Assembly (NCBI GenBank): GCA_026988435.1 | Contig: JALSLH010000009.1 | Location: forward strand, 1 to 64,000 | Reading direction: 5' to 3' | Length of the DNA: 64,000 nucleotides | Origin: Methylophaga sp. | Lineage (GTDB): Bacteria > Pseudomonadota > Gammaproteobacteria > Nitrosococcales > Methylophagaceae | Part shown: positions 11,274-23,815 of the stretch, one piece after another | How positions within the stretch are numbered: position 1 is the stretch's first letter | Layout of the letters: each line of letters starts with the position of its first letter | Position numbers and translations under genes: made by a program | Notes under the pieces: generated by a model | Seen by the model: the letters and a program-made list of their open reading frames with translations, nothing else | What the model was told of the DNA's origin: nothing | Database searches by the model: none

Positions 11274-11389
11274 CAATTCAGCTAACCCTTAAAATTCACC
11301 ATTTCTGCGTTCGAAAATGGTCATTCACCCTTGTGAACTCACATTTTCGGCCTTAAACTGTTAAATTTTAAGGGCTACCTGAACTGTTA
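11271..11389. repeat. ~119-bp inverted-repeat element (possible MITE or structured RNA) between mlaE and mlaD
   Basis: 26-nt arms taacaattcagctaacccttaaaatt (11271-11296) and aattttaagggctacctgaactgtta (11364-11389), 3 mismatches; further nested hairpins inside. Confidence 0.7.
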
Positions 11390-11414
11390 CTATTTTATTA
11401 CTGAGGAAGATTAA

Positions 11415-11882
11415 ATGATACAAAACAAAAGTACCGAGATCACAGTAGGAATGTTTGTAGCTGCCGGTCTTGTAGCAATATTTGTATTGGCAATGAAAGT
11501 GAGTAATTTTACTGAGTTTAATGACGATGCCGGTTACAAAGTCATTGCAGAGTTTGAAAATATTGGCGGTTTGAAGGTACGTTCACCTGTGACGATGGCC
11601 GGTGTGCGTGTTGGCCGCGTGTCTAGCATTTCACTTAGTCCTGAGACCTATAATGCAGAAGTAACATTAAGTATTTATGCTGATTTTAATAATATTCCAA
11701 CTGATACGGCTGCCAGTATTTATACTGCTGGTTTGTTAGGAGAACAGTATATTGGCCTTGAAGTCGGTGCTGAGGATGAATTTTTACAAGATGGTGATGT
11801 CATAGATCTGACACAACCAGCATTGGTATTAGAGAAAATGATAAGTCAATTCCTATTTAGTAAAGCTGGAGGCGATGAATAG
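11415..11882 (+). CDS. mlaD: MlaD, MCE-domain phospholipid-binding protein
   Basis: EITVGMFVAAGLVAIFVLAMKVS; MCE domain YKVIAEFENIGGLKVRSPVTMAGVRVGRV. Confidence 0.95.
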   Translation: MIQNKSTEITVGMFVAAGLVAIFVLAMKVSNFTEFNDDAGYKVIAEFENIGGLKVRSPVTMAGVRVGRVSSISLSPETYNAEVTLSIYADFNNIPTDTAASIYTAGLLGEQYIGLEVGAEDEFLQDGDVIDLTQPALVLEKMISQFLFSKAGGDE

Positions 11883-11884
11883 TT

Positions 11885-12520
11885 ATGGCCAATAAAACTA
11901 TTTTTAATAAACTGTTAACAGTGTTAATTCTGCTAGCACTAAGCGTTTTTTATGTGGCTTCCGCTAAGGCCGATGCAACAGACCCTCAATCCTTAATTCA
12001 GAATTCTACGGAAAATATGCTTCAAGCATTGAAAGATAATGAAGTAGAGCTAGAAAAAGATCCTTCTATTATTTTTGGCTTAGTAGAATCTATAATCATG
12101 CCGCATTTTGACTTTAATAAAATGGCTAAATTAGCATTGGGTAGAAATTGGCGTAAAGCCTCGTCGGAGCAGAAAGAACAATTTACCGAAGAATTCCGCA
12201 TATTACTGATTAGGTCATACTCGACAGCAATGCTGGAATACACAGATGAAAAAATAAACTTTCTACCTACGCGTGGTGATTTGAAGAAAAAGAAAGTAAA
12301 AGTTCCGATGGAAATTATTCAGCCTGGTGGTCCGTCAATCCCCATGGCATTATCTATGTATCAGAATAAAGCAGATGTATGGAAGGTTTATGATGTGAAA
12401 ATTGATGGCATTAGTTTAGTGACCAATTATAGATCTACTTTTGCAACGCAGATTCGTAATGAAGGCATGGATAAGTTGATTGAAAGCCTTGTGAAAAAGA
12501 ATGAAAAGGTAAAAATATGA
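11885..12520 (+). CDS. mlaC: MlaC, periplasmic phospholipid-binding protein
   Basis: Signal peptide; FDFNKMAKLALGRNWRKASSEQKEQFTEEFRILLIRSYSTAMLEY. Confidence 0.94.
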   Translation: MANKTIFNKLLTVLILLALSVFYVASAKADATDPQSLIQNSTENMLQALKDNEVELEKDPSIIFGLVESIIMPHFDFNKMAKLALGRNWRKASSEQKEQFTEEFRILLIRSYSTAMLEYTDEKINFLPTRGDLKKKKVKVPMEIIQPGGPSIPMALSMYQNKADVWKVYDVKIDGISLVTNYRSTFATQIRNEGMDKLIESLVKKNEKVKI

Positions 12521-12822
12521 GCGAACCGTATTCCTTAAGTTTTGATTCAAAAGAGAATTTATTTCATGTCGCAGGTGAGCTCACATTCGCAACTGTGAAC
12601 GCATTGCTTGAGCAATCCCCCGCTTTATTTGAGAGCCATCCTAAGTTAAAGATTGATTTTACGGACGTAACACGTAGCGATAGTGCCGGTTTAGCCCTAC
12701 TAATTGATTGGATGAGATTCGCAAAAACAAACAGCAAAGAAATTATGTTTTATAATATTCCGTCTCAAATGTTAGCAATTGCCAATGCTAGTGGTGTAGA
12801 TGAGTTACTACCGGCACAATAA
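12517..12822 (+). CDS. mlaB: MlaB, STAS-domain protein
   Basis: KIDFTDVTRSDSAGLALLIDWMRFA; position in mla operon. Confidence 0.88.
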   Translation: MSEPYSLSFDSKENLFHVAGELTFATVNALLEQSPALFESHPKLKIDFTDVTRSDSAGLALLIDWMRFAKTNSKEIMFYNIPSQMLAIANASGVDELLPAQ

Positions 12823-12844
12823 CAATTAGAAGTTAGAATATAAA

Positions 12845-13072
12845 ATGAACGCTTTACAAATACAAAAGTTAATTGAAGCAGGCCTGCCTGATGCAACAGT
12901 CGAAGTTTTGGGTGATGATGGTCAGCATTTTGATGCACATGTTGAAAGCCCTTCTTTTGCGGGAAAAACATTGATTGCGCAACATAAAATGGTTTATGCC
13001 ACTTTAGGTGATAGCTTTGAAGGTGCTTTGCATGCACTAGCCTTAAAAACATCTGTGCCCCACACAATTTAG
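12845..13072 (+). CDS. ibaG: BolA/IbaG family protein
   Basis: LIEAGLPDATVEVLGDDGQHFDAHVESPSFAGKTLIAQHKMVYATLGD; upstream of murA. Confidence 0.9.
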   Translation: MNALQIQKLIEAGLPDATVEVLGDDGQHFDAHVESPSFAGKTLIAQHKMVYATLGDSFEGALHALALKTSVPHTI

Positions 13073-13089
13073 GTGGGCAACAATCGTGA

Positions 13090-14364
<1,275 letters not shown>

Positions 14365-15000
14365 ATGGCTAATTATTTAACACTCGCCTTGTCAAAAGGG
14401 CGTATATACAAAGAAACATTGCCATTACTTAAAGCGGCGGGCATTGAGCCCATTGACGATCCTGAAACCAGCAGAAAGCTGATATTAGAGACAACGCAGC
14501 CTGATGTTAGGTTGATTATTGTGCGTGCATCAGATGTGCCTACTTATGTTGAATATGGTGGTGCCGATATGGGAATTGCGGGTAAAGATGTTTTGCTTGA
14601 GCATCCAAAAGCAGAATTATATGAGCCTGTAGATTTAGAAATTGCACAGTGCAAATTAATGACCGCGGGTCGTGAAAATGATACGGCGCGGGCAGGTCGT
14701 TTAAAAGTGGCTACTAAATTTGTTGAAAGCACGCGTCGATTTTATGCAGAGCAAGGTACACAAGTAGATATTATCAAGCTTTATGGTTCAATGGAACTCG
14801 CCCCTTTAGTGGGCTTGGCGGATCGTATTGTTGATGTGGTCGATACAGGCAATACATTACGTGCTAATGGCCTGGTGCCAATGGAACATATTGCAGATAT
14901 TAGTTCGCGTCTTGTAGTGAACAAAGCTTCAATGAAAATGAAACATGCACGAATTCAACAATTTATTGATGATATTCGCATCGCAATTAAAGCACAATAG
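14365..15000 (+). CDS. hisG: ATP phosphoribosyltransferase, short form
   Basis: [34 protein letters not shown]. Confidence 0.96.
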   Translation: MANYLTLALSKGRIYKETLPLLKAAGIEPIDDPETSRKLILETTQPDVRLIIVRASDVPTYVEYGGADMGIAGKDVLLEHPKAELYEPVDLEIAQCKLMTAGRENDTARAGRLKVATKFVESTRRFYAEQGTQVDIIKLYGSMELAPLVGLADRIVDVVDTGNTLRANGLVPMEHIADISSRLVVNKASMKMKHARIQQFIDDIRIAIKAQ

Positions 15001-15018
15001 AACAGAAAAATAGTTAAT

Positions 15019-16311
15019 ATGAAACAACTGAATACAAATGCTGTAGATTTTTGGCAACAACTAGAAGACTTGCTTGCATGGGAGGCGGTTTCAGATACCG
15101 CTGTAACCGAAACAGTGCGCGATATTCTAACGCAAGTGAAAACACGAGGTGATGCCGCTGTTATTGAGTTTAGTCGCCGTTTTGATCGCGTTAAGGCGGC
15201 AAACTTGGCGGATTTAGAAATCCCGCTATCACAAGCACATGCGACATTAGAAAAGATCCCTACAGAGCAGCGACAAGCCTTAGAAAAAGCCGCCGATCGC
15301 GTTCGTAGTTATCATGAACATCAAAAACAAGATTCGTGGACATATACTGAAGCGGATGGCACGGTTTTAGGTCAGCAGATAACAGCGATAGAACGTGCAG
15401 GATTGTATGTGCCGGGTGGTAAAGCAGCCTATCCGTCATCAGTATTAATGAATGCTATTCCAGCTAAGGTAGCAGGGGTTGATGAACTCATTATGGTGGT
15501 GCCTACGCCTGATGATGAAGTGAATGATTTGGTGCTTGCGGCAGCGGCTATTGCAGGCGTTGATCGCATTTTTGCTATTGGCGGTGCACAGGCTATCGCA
15601 GCCTTAGCTTATGGCACAGAAACCATTCCTCAAGTCGATAAAATTGTTGGCCCGGGCAATATTTATGTGGCTACTGCTAAAGGCATGGTCTTTGGCACGG
15701 TTGGTATTGATATGATTGCAGGACCGTCTGAAATTTTAGTCATTTGTGATGGTAAGACGGATCCGGAATGGATTGCGATGGATTTATTCTCGCAAGCAGA
15801 ACATGATGAAGATGCACAGTCTATTTTAATTTCGGATGATGCCGAGTTCCTTAGTAAGGTAAGTGATGCGATTAAACAATTATTACCAACAATGGAACGC
15901 CAAGAGATCATTAATACATCTTTAACTGAACGCGGCGCATTTATTCTGGTAAAAGATCTTGATGAAGCAGTTGAAGTCTCTAATTTTATTGCACCAGAAC
16001 ATTTAGAATTATCGGTTGAAGATCCCATGACTATGTCTAAAAAAGTTAGACATGCAGGTGCCATATTTATGGGGCGATATACTGCCGAAGCGCTAGGTGA
16101 TTATTGTGCTGGTCCTAATCATGTGCTGCCAACATCGCGCACAGCACGTTTTAGTTCACCATTAGGTGTTTATGATTTTCAAAAACGGTCTAGTTTGATT
16201 CAAGTGTCAGAGCAAGGTGCACAAAGTTTAGGTCAAATTGCTTCTGTTTTAGCACGAGGTGAAAGCCTGACGGCACACGCTCGATCAGCTGAATACCGTC
16301 TAAAGAATTAA
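15019..16311 (+). CDS. hisD: Histidinol dehydrogenase
   Basis: [62 protein letters not shown]. Confidence 0.97.
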   Translation: MKQLNTNAVDFWQQLEDLLAWEAVSDTAVTETVRDILTQVKTRGDAAVIEFSRRFDRVKAANLADLEIPLSQAHATLEKIPTEQRQALEKAADRVRSYHEHQKQDSWTYTEADGTVLGQQITAIERAGLYVPGGKAAYPSSVLMNAIPAKVAGVDELIMVVPTPDDEVNDLVLAAAAIAGVDRIFAIGGAQAIAALAYGTETIPQVDKIVGPGNIYVATAKGMVFGTVGIDMIAGPSEILVICDGKTDPEWIAMDLFSQAEHDEDAQSILISDDAEFLSKVSDAIKQLLPTMERQEIINTSLTERGAFILVKDLDEAVEVSNFIAPEHLELSVEDPMTMSKKVRHAGAIFMGRYTAEALGDYCAGPNHVLPTSRTARFSSPLGVYDFQKRSSLIQVSEQGAQSLGQIASVLARGESLTAHARSAEYRLKN

Positions 16312-16321
16312 GGATTGCATT

Positions 16322-17377
16322 GTGAGTCGATTTTGGAGCCCTGTTGTACATAATTTAGAGCCTTATGTACCGGGGGAGCAACCCAAAATTGCTGATTTAA
16401 TTAAGCTAAATACCAATGAAAACCCTTATGGGCCATCGCCTAAAGTGCTTGAAACTTTAAAGCAAAGTATTAATGATAACCTTCGCTTATATCCCGACCC
16501 TGACAGTGGCAAGTTAAAACAAACACTTGCTGATTATTATCATGTTGAGACGAAACAAGTCTTTGCCGGAAATGGTTCAGATGAAGTATTAGCACATATT
16601 TTTAATGCCTTATTTCAGCATGAGGCGCCACTTTTATTTCCTGATATTACCTATAGTTTTTATCCGGTATATTGCCAATTATATCAAATAAATTATCAGA
16701 CTGTTTCGCTTACCGAGCAGTTTGAAATTGATATTAATGACTATCAACAGAAAAATGGCGGGATTATTTTCCCCAATCCAAATGCACCGACAAGTCGTTT
16801 GCTCGCACTAGGTGAAATTGAAAGGCTATTACAAAATAATACTGAATCGGTTGTAGTCATTGATGAAGCATATATTGACTTTGGTGGCGAAACAGCAATA
16901 TCGCTCGTTGATAAATATCCAAATTTACTCGTTACCCAAACATTATCAAAGTCACGGTCTTTGGCAAATTTAAGAATCGGTTTTGCTATTGGTCATCGCG
17001 ATCTAATTGAAGCCTTGGTGAGGGTGAAAGATAGCTTTAACTCGTATCCTATGAGCAACTTAGCGGTTAATGCCGGGATTGAAGCCTTTAATGATCAAGA
17101 ATATTTTGAGTTAACAAATAACAAGATCATGACTAGTCGTCAACAGCTAGTTCAGGAGCTAGAAAAGTTTGGTTTTGATGTGTTGCCTTCATCTGCAAAC
17201 TTCGTGTTTGTAACTCACCCACAATTTGATGCTGAAGAACTTTCGGCAGGACTGCGACAGCAAGGTATCATTGTTCGCCATTTCAAACACAAAAGAATTA
17301 ATCAGTTTTTGCGTATCACTATAGGCACAGCAGAGCAAAACCAGCGGTTGATACAGGTGCTGAAAACATTAGTTTAA
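16322..17377 (+). CDS. hisC: Histidinol-phosphate aminotransferase
   Basis: [40 protein letters not shown] lysine region. GTG start. Confidence 0.95.
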   Translation: MSRFWSPVVHNLEPYVPGEQPKIADLIKLNTNENPYGPSPKVLETLKQSINDNLRLYPDPDSGKLKQTLADYYHVETKQVFAGNGSDEVLAHIFNALFQHEAPLLFPDITYSFYPVYCQLYQINYQTVSLTEQFEIDINDYQQKNGGIIFPNPNAPTSRLLALGEIERLLQNNTESVVVIDEAYIDFGGETAISLVDKYPNLLVTQTLSKSRSLANLRIGFAIGHRDLIEALVRVKDSFNSYPMSNLAVNAGIEAFNDQEYFELTNNKIMTSRQQLVQELEKFGFDVLPSSANFVFVTHPQFDAEELSAGLRQQGIIVRHFKHKRINQFLRITIGTAEQNQRLIQVLKTLV

Positions 17378-17406
17378 ACAACTTATTTTTCTTCGGATTC
17401 TAAATT

Positions 17407-18108
17407 CTACTCAGTAGCTGTGTCTGTATTTTTGACCAATGGCAACTCTTCTTCTACAGGCTCGGGAATATTAAGCAACTCTCGCAATCGAGCCAAATCT
17501 ACCTCATATTGCGCCGCAGTAAGAGTGTATTCAGCCTGCAAACGTTCAATATGCAATTCATCATTTAAAATCTCATTGCGGGCTGCAGCCAAATTTTCTT
17601 CGACTCCAGAGCTAACTGTTTGACCAGCTAACTCTGCTTCAGCGGCACTTTGTTGTAATTTGTGCAGTTTATTGCGGTTTGCCTCTTGATGTTCTTTTAC
17701 ATCCGCTATTTGTTTTTTTATAAAAGCTAAATCAGTGTCTCTAGCCTTAATCATTACACGGTCATCAGGATAGCGATCCACCAAACTGCGATCATTGATA
17801 ATACGTTCTAGTCTACGCTGTTGCTGCTCAGCCTTAAGCTTTTCTTCTTCTTCTTTAAGATCGGCAATGCGTTGTTCTTCAGCATTTTTTTTCGATAATT
17901 CTTCTAATGTTAATACTCGCTCGATTATACGGTATGATTTGTCATCAAGAATGTCATAGCCCTGTTGTGCAGCGTAAGGCGGCAACACCTTACTTAAGGT
18001 GGAAACACCATTTTTATCAAGAAAACGGTATATTTTCCCTGCATGAGATGGCAAGCTTATTACTGAAAGTAAAAATGACAGTACAATTATGTAGTATTTA
18101 ATTTTCAT
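17407..18108 (-). CDS. DUF4124-like N-terminus with long coiled coil, unknown function
   Basis: Signal peptide; KIYRFLDKNGVSTLSKVLPPYAAQQGYDILDDKSYRIIERV; Glu/Lys-rich coiled coil. Confidence 0.65.
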   Translation of the reverse strand: MKIKYYIIVLSFLLSVISLPSHAGKIYRFLDKNGVSTLSKVLPPYAAQQGYDILDDKSYRIIERVLTLEELSKKNAEEQRIADLKEEEEKLKAEQQQRRLERIINDRSLVDRYPDDRVMIKARDTDLAFIKKQIADVKEHQEANRNKLHKLQQSAAEAELAGQTVSSGVEENLAAARNEILNDELHIERLQAEYTLTAAQYEVDLARLRELLNIPEPVEEELPLVKNTDTATE

Positions 18109-18139
18109 AACCTCTATTTTATAAGGAGTTTCCCTAAAG

Positions 18140-18898
18140 TTGAACCTATTTGATCAATTAGTCCTCTTTATAACGGCATTAGTTTCAAATACTTTATCTG
18201 CGTTTAGTGGCGGCGGTGCAGGATTAATTCAATTCCCGATACTTATCTTCTTAGGTTTATCATTTTCTGTTGCACTGGCAACGCATAAGGTAGCGAGTGT
18301 TGCCTTGGGTTTGGGGGCCGCAGCACGATACCTTTCTAGCAGCAAGCTAGAAAGGCAGTTTGTCTTGTTGATGCTATTGTTCGGCCTGCCGGGCGTGGTG
18401 TTAGGTGGTAATCTGATTTTGCAGGTACCTGAAGATATTGCGCAAATAGCATTAGGGATCTTGACAGGAGGTTTAGGCCTTTATTCAATATTTAAACCCA
18501 AATTAGGTCAGGACTATAATCCTAAAAATCGAGCTCGGAAGAATATGATTTTAGGGGGTATTGCATTATTTTTTCTTGGAATATTAAATGGTTCACTGAC
18601 ATCAGGAACGGGTTTGTTTGTGACACTCTGGTTAGTGTTGTGGTTTGGTATGGATTACCAACGTGCCGTAGCGTATACCTTGGTGATGGTAGGTCTGTTT
18701 TGGAATGGGGCTGGCGCTATAACGTTGGGTATTTTAGGTGAGATTTATTGGCAATGGTTGCCCGCATTATTGCTAGGCTCATTATTAGGTGGCTACTTGG
18801 GTTCTCACTTAGTGATAAAGCATGGAAATCGCTGGGTTAAACGTGCTTTTGAGGTGATAACCATTTTGATCTCAATTAAGCTGCTTTGGGTTAGTTAA
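18140..18898 (+). CDS. TSUP (TauE/SafE) family transporter
   Basis: Multi-[44 protein letters not shown]. Confidence 0.88.
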   Translation: MNLFDQLVLFITALVSNTLSAFSGGGAGLIQFPILIFLGLSFSVALATHKVASVALGLGAAARYLSSSKLERQFVLLMLLFGLPGVVLGGNLILQVPEDIAQIALGILTGGLGLYSIFKPKLGQDYNPKNRARKNMILGGIALFFLGILNGSLTSGTGLFVTLWLVLWFGMDYQRAVAYTLVMVGLFWNGAGAITLGILGEIYWQWLPALLLGSLLGGYLGSHLVIKHGNRWVKRAFEVITILISIKLLWVS

Positions 18899-19535
18899 CA
18901 CCATATTGTTGGCGATAAGCTTCAACGGCGGATAAATGTTGTGCTAATGAGGTATCGCTTTGAATAAATTCAAGTAAATCATCAAGACAAATAATGCTAC
19001 ATACGGGGATCTTATGTTCAGCTTCGACTTCTTGAATTGCTGAGCGGCTGTCTAGTCCACGTTCTTGGCGATCTAAGGCGATAATGACACCAGCGGGTGT
19101 GGCTCCTTCATTGTTGATAATTTCTACAGATTCACGCACCGATGTACCAGCAGAAATAACATCATCAATAATTAATACTTTACCAGAGAGTTCGGCACCA
19201 ACAAGTTGTCCTCCCTCACCGTGATCTTTTGCTTCTTTGCGGTTAAAAATATAGGGGACATCACGTTGATGATGATCGGCTAAGGCCACGACGGTAGTTG
19301 ATGCTAAAGGAATTCCTTTATAGGCAGGGCCAAATAACACGTCATAATCTAGTTCAGACTCAGTGATAGCTTGTGCATAAAAGCGTCCTAAACGGGCTAA
19401 ACTTATACCTGTGTTGAACAAACCACTATTAAAGAAATAAGGGCTGATTCGGCCGGATTTTAATGTAAACGAACCAAAGCGAAGCACACCTGTTTCAATG
19501 GCGAATTTGATAAATTGTTGTTGATAGCTTTTCAT
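18891..19535 (-). CDS. pyrE: Orotate phosphoribosyltransferase
   Basis: [44 protein letters not shown] motif. Confidence 0.96.
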   Translation of the reverse strand: MKSYQQQFIKFAIETGVLRFGSFTLKSGRISPYFFNSGLFNTGISLARLGRFYAQAITESELDYDVLFGPAYKGIPLASTTVVALADHHQRDVPYIFNRKEAKDHGEGGQLVGAELSGKVLIIDDVISAGTSVRESVEIINNEGATPAGVIIALDRQERGLDSRSAIQEVEAEHKIPVCSIICLDDLLEFIQSDTSLAQHLSAVEAYRQQYGVN

Positions 19536-20134
19536 TATGTGGTTTTCTTAATTTGATATAGGGCAATTTGACCAAATAGATTGGGCAGTAGTTTTGTGCC
19601 GAGTGTATCTTTATGAGCATGATTAACTATACTTCGATTCAGTATAGATATGCTTTTATCATCACAGAGTTTCTCGAAATCCTGAACAGTGCATAAATGA
19701 ATATTGGGAGTATTAAACCAATCATTTGATAAGGTTCGTGAAACAGGCATATGACCGCCTAAAGCTAATTGCAAACGGCATTGCCAATGACCAAAATTAG
19801 GGAAACCAATAATACCTTGTTTACCAACGCGTGCAATCTCTTCTAATAAAAAATCAGGGCGATTAATGGCTTGTAAGGTCTGTGACAAGATAACAAAATC
19901 AAAACTCTGATCGGCAAACTGGGGTAGGCCTTGATCAAGATCGGCTTGAATAACATTCACCCCAGCATTAATACAATCTGCAAATTTACTATTGTCAATT
20001 TCTAAGCCATAGCCGGTGATATTACGTTGTTGAAGATGCTTAAGTAAGGTACCGTCATCACAACCTAAATCAAGTACGCGAGCACCATCGGGGATCCAAT
20101 CACTGATAACTTGTAAATCGAGGCGCAAACTCAT
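19535..20134 (-). CDS. metW: Methionine biosynthesis protein MetW
   Basis: [50 protein letters not shown]; next to metX. Confidence 0.93.
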   Translation of the reverse strand: MSLRLDLQVISDWIPDGARVLDLGCDDGTLLKHLQQRNITGYGLEIDNSKFADCINAGVNVIQADLDQGLPQFADQSFDFVILSQTLQAINRPDFLLEEIARVGKQGIIGFPNFGHWQCRLQLALGGHMPVSRTLSNDWFNTPNIHLCTVQDFEKLCDDKSISILNRSIVNHAHKDTLGTKLLPNLFGQIALYQIKKTT

Positions 20135-21282
20135 ACATCACCACAATCAGCGGCAACACGCTGCATATAGGTTTTAAATACTTGTTGATAACGCGGAATG
20201 GGCATCAGAAATGCATCATGACCTTGATGTGCTTCTATTTCTGCATAGACAACCTCTTTATTTTCACTGAGTAGCGCGTTCACAATTTCATGTGAGCGTG
20301 CTGGTGAGAATCGCCAATCACTGGTAAAGGAGATAACTAAACTTTTTGCTTGAATAGAAGCTACAGTTTTTGCAAGATCATCACCAAACTCTTGTGCCGG
20401 ATCAAAATAATCTAATGCTTTAGTCATTAATAGGTAAGTATTGGCGTCAAAACGCTCGACAAAAGATTTACTTTGATAGCGCAGATAACTTTCTATTTGA
20501 AAATCTACGCCATAATCATAGTTGATCGTGTCGTTACGTAATTCGCGCCCAAATTTTTCGTGCATGGCTTCATCAGATAAGTAGGTAATATGTCCAAGCA
20601 TGCGCGCTAAACCAAGACCTTGGCGCGGCAAAGTATTATGCTCAGCATAATGGCCATCATGAAATTCAGGGTCTGATTTAATGGCGGTACGGGCGACTTC
20701 ATTAAAGGCGATATTTTGAGCAGAAAGCTTAGGTGCAGCGGCAATGATTAATACATGACGAAGACGATCTGGCAGGCTAATAGCCCATTGCATTGCTTGC
20801 ATACCGCCCAAACTACCCCCAACTACTGCGGCCCATTGTTGAATGCCTAAGGAATCAGCTAATATCGCTTGGCTTTTTACCCAGTCAGATACAGTAACGA
20901 TAGGAAAGTCTGGGCCATAAGGTTTATTGGTTTCGGGATTAATACTAATGGGGCCTGTTGATCCTTTACAGCCTCCTAAGTTGTTTACACTTACTACATA
21001 AAACTGATTTGTATCAATTGCTTTACCTGGGCCAATTGCGCTATCCCACCACCCTGGCTTTTTATCATCCATACTGTGATACCCCGCCGCATGATGGTCG
21101 CCAGAGAGTGCATGACAAATTAATATAGCATTGGATGCTTGGCTATTAAGTTTGCCATAAGTCTCGTACACAAGGTCGTAACTAGGCAAACTACGACCGC
21201 AGTCTAGTGTTATCGATGCATCAATATGCAATGTCTCAGTCTTAACCAGACCGACAGAATCGATCGGTATTATTTCTGGCAT
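20131..21282 (-). CDS. metX: Homoserine O-acyltransferase (alpha/beta hydrolase)
   Basis: [42 protein letters not shown] nucleophile motif. Confidence 0.95.
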   Translation of the reverse strand: MPEIIPIDSVGLVKTETLHIDASITLDCGRSLPSYDLVYETYGKLNSQASNAILICHALSGDHHAAGYHSMDDKKPGWWDSAIGPGKAIDTNQFYVVSVNNLGGCKGSTGPISINPETNKPYGPDFPIVTVSDWVKSQAILADSLGIQQWAAVVGGSLGGMQAMQWAISLPDRLRHVLIIAAAPKLSAQNIAFNEVARTAIKSDPEFHDGHYAEHNTLPRQGLGLARMLGHITYLSDEAMHEKFGRELRNDTINYDYGVDFQIESYLRYQSKSFVERFDANTYLLMTKALDYFDPAQEFGDDLAKTVASIQAKSLVISFTSDWRFSPARSHEIVNALLSENKEVVYAEIEAHQGHDAFLMPIPRYQQVFKTYMQRVAADCGDV

Positions 21283-21350
21283 GGGTCGAATAATCCTAAT
21301 TGATTAACAAATCATTATAACGCTAGCGAAAGCACGGATAAATGATTAAT

Positions 21351-21917
21351 TTAACGATAGCCAGCAAGCAAAGGTAATACCAACATTGATAGAACTTGTA
21401 ATCCTAGTAAAACAACTAAAGGTGATAGGTCTAGCCCCCCCATATCCGGAAGCCATCGTCGAACAGGCTGTAATAAGGGGGCATTCATTCTACTAATAAG
21501 CGGTGTAATTGGATTGTACTGATTAGATGCGATCCAACTTAAAATAACCTGAATAATAATGCTAGCGGAAAATAAAGTAATAAATAATGAAAAAACATCG
21601 GCTAAAACTAATCTCGCAAGAACAAAGATATTAGTAATAAATCCCATGTTTATGGAAAAGATAAGGATTATTTTTAATAGTGCTAAAGCAAATAATAATA
21701 CAATCGTTGCTGTATCCCATCGGCCTATAGCAGGTATAAACTTGCGTAAGAATTTTACAGGGATCTGCGTGGCTTTAATAATAAGTTGTACCAATTGATT
21801 ATGATAGTCCCACTGTGCCCATTGCATGATAATACGCAATGCAACGATACCCATATAGATACTGAATATGGTATCAATTAGAAAGGTGAGAGGATTACTA
21901 AAATAACCGCTAGGCAT
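21351..21917 (-). CDS. yggT: YggT family membrane protein
   Basis: Two YggT-type repeats; QVILSWIASNQYNPITPLISRMNAPLLQPVRRWLPDMGGLDLSPLVVLL; next to proC. Confidence 0.9.
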   Translation of the reverse strand: MPSGYFSNPLTFLIDTIFSIYMGIVALRIIMQWAQWDYHNQLVQLIIKATQIPVKFLRKFIPAIGRWDTATIVLLFALALLKIILIFSINMGFITNIFVLARLVLADVFSLFITLFSASIIIQVILSWIASNQYNPITPLISRMNAPLLQPVRRWLPDMGGLDLSPLVVLLGLQVLSMLVLPLLAGYR

Positions 21918-22743
21918 CGTCTTCCCCCAGTTGGTTGGCTAATTCGCGAGAACGTAATGCGGCAGCAACAAGCGCATTTTCAAATAAACTACGCACGCCA
22001 CCATCTTCTAATTCGTGGATGGCGCGTTCTGTTGTACCGCCAGGGGATGTCACTTTTTGGCGAAGCGTGATAGTTGAATCATCACTTTCTAATGCCATTT
22101 TGGCGGCACCAAATGCGGTTTGCAAGCACAATAAACGCGCTGTTTCAGGTGCTAATCCCATCTCAACCGCAGCAAACTCCATCGCTTCCATAACAAGGAA
22201 AAAATAGGCGGGTCCGCTGCCTGAAAGGGCCGTCACGGCATCGATTTGTTCTTCGTTATCAATCCATACGGCTAGGCCTACAGCGCGTAAAATAGATTCT
22301 GCAAGTTCATGTTGCTGTGTGCTAACAGCATCACTGGCACATAATGCGGTTGCGCCTGCTTGAACCATTGCGGGTGTGTTAGGCATGGCCCGCACAATGG
22401 CCGCTTGATCTTGCTCTAACCAGCGGGCAATATCAGCAATGCGGATCCCCGCGGCAATAGAAATAAGTAAGGCGTTATTATTCCAATCAGCGGCTAACTG
22501 TTTGACCACCGCCTGTAATTGTTGGGGCTTAACGGCTAGGATTAAAACATCGCAGTCCTTAGCGGCTTCAATATTGCTGCTATAGGTATGAACAGGATAT
22601 TTGTCCGTAAGTGCTTGCAAGCAAAGCGGCTCGGGATCAGAAATATGAAGGTGGTCCGGATTAAAGCCATCAGCGATAAGTCCGCCAATAAGACTGCGGG
22701 CCATATTGCCGCCGCCGATGAAAGTGATTTTACAGTCGTTCAT
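21910..22743 (-). CDS. proC: Pyrroline-5-carboxylate reductase
   Basis: KITFIGGGNMARSLIGGLI; ALSGSGPAYFFLVMEAM; VTSPGGTTERAIHELEDGGVR. Confidence 0.96.
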   Translation of the reverse strand: MNDCKITFIGGGNMARSLIGGLIADGFNPDHLHISDPEPLCLQALTDKYPVHTYSSNIEAAKDCDVLILAVKPQQLQAVVKQLAADWNNNALLISIAAGIRIADIARWLEQDQAAIVRAMPNTPAMVQAGATALCASDAVSTQQHELAESILRAVGLAVWIDNEEQIDAVTALSGSGPAYFFLVMEAMEFAAVEMGLAPETARLLCLQTAFGAAKMALESDDSTITLRQKVTSPGGTTERAIHELEDGGVRSLFENALVAAALRSRELANQLGEDDA

Positions 22744-22774
22744 TATTTAACCTATTCGGTTGATTATCATTATA

Positions 22775-23040
22775 TATACCCAAAATACTTGAGGATGCAG
22801 GTTTCAGCAAGAGAAGAAGCCATTATATTCTAGGCATAAAACGCAGGAATTAGTCGTTCTAATTCTAAGTTTTATAACGACGAAGATAATGGTTTATCCT
22901 CTTGCCCAGCGGGAGCTTAGCACGAATGCCAGCACTGCGTTACAATGCTCGACAAGGACTAGTCATTGCCTTCACATTGCGCCTTGTTCTGACCTTCGTG
23001 CTAAGCTCTGAAATCTGCATCTTCAAGTAATTTGGGTATA
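22775..23040. mobile_element. 266-bp MITE-like repeat, copy 1
   Basis: Terminal inverted repeats tatacccaaaatacttgaggatgc / gcatcttcaagtaatttgggtata; internal inverted repeat gagcttagcacgaa / ttcgtgctaagctc; second copy at 62867-63132. Confidence 0.9.
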
Positions 23041-23726
23041 TTTGGTTTTCTTTGACCAAATAATGCTGTGCCAATACGTACCATTGTACTGCCTTCTTCG
23101 ATGGCTAAGATCATATCAGCAGACATGCCCATTGATAAAGTATCAATGGTTGGATAACGCTTAGCTAATTGCTCGAAAAGATCGCGCGCTTTTTTAAAGG
23201 CAATACGCTGTTGAGCTTCATCTGCTGTTTTTGTTGGAATAATCATTAATCCACGCAGGACAAGCCGGTCAATTTGGCTGATTTCATGAGCAAAAGAAAA
23301 TAGTTCAACCGGGGTTATTCCGGACTTACTCGATTCATTATCAATATTAACTTGAATGCAAACATTTAAGTCAGGCAGGTTTTCTGGTCGTTGTTTGGCG
23401 AGACGTTGCGCAATTTTTGCGCGATCGAGGCTTTGTACCCATTCGAAATGTGAGGCAATTTCTTTGGTTTTATTGGATTGGATTGGCCCAATGAAATGCC
23501 ACTCAATATCTAAATCAGCCAAAGCAGACATCTTTTTAAGTGCTTCTTGTAAGTAATTCTCGCCGAAGAACCGTTGACCTGCTTGGTTTGCATGGCGAAG
23601 AGCCTCAGCAGGCCATGTTTTGCTAACAGCCAGTAAGCTTACTGAATAGGGTGGTCTTTGAGCCGCATCTTCAGCAAGGTGAATCGTATTTTTAGTAGAG
23701 ATAAGTCTCTTTTTTATATCAGTCAT
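23001..23726 (-). CDS. yggS: YggS family PLP homeostasis protein (C-terminus encoded by the MITE)
   Basis: LLAVSKTWPAEALRHANQAGQRFFGENYLQEALKK; LSMGMSADMILAIEEGSTMVRIGTALFGQR. Confidence 0.94.
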   Translation of the reverse strand: MTDIKKRLISTKNTIHLAEDAAQRPPYSVSLLAVSKTWPAEALRHANQAGQRFFGENYLQEALKKMSALADLDIEWHFIGPIQSNKTKEIASHFEWVQSLDRAKIAQRLAKQRPENLPDLNVCIQVNIDNESSKSGITPVELFSFAHEISQIDRLVLRGLMIIPTKTADEAQQRIAFKKARDLFEQLAKRYPTIDTLSMGMSADMILAIEEGSTMVRIGTALFGQRKPNIPKLLEDADFRA

Positions 23727-23815
23727 GTTGCAAGCCTGTTGTTAGCGCGCTACCTTTACGTAAGAATAAACGAAAAACAAGAAAAAATAAGAAAAAATAA
23801 AGAGTAGAGGATAGG

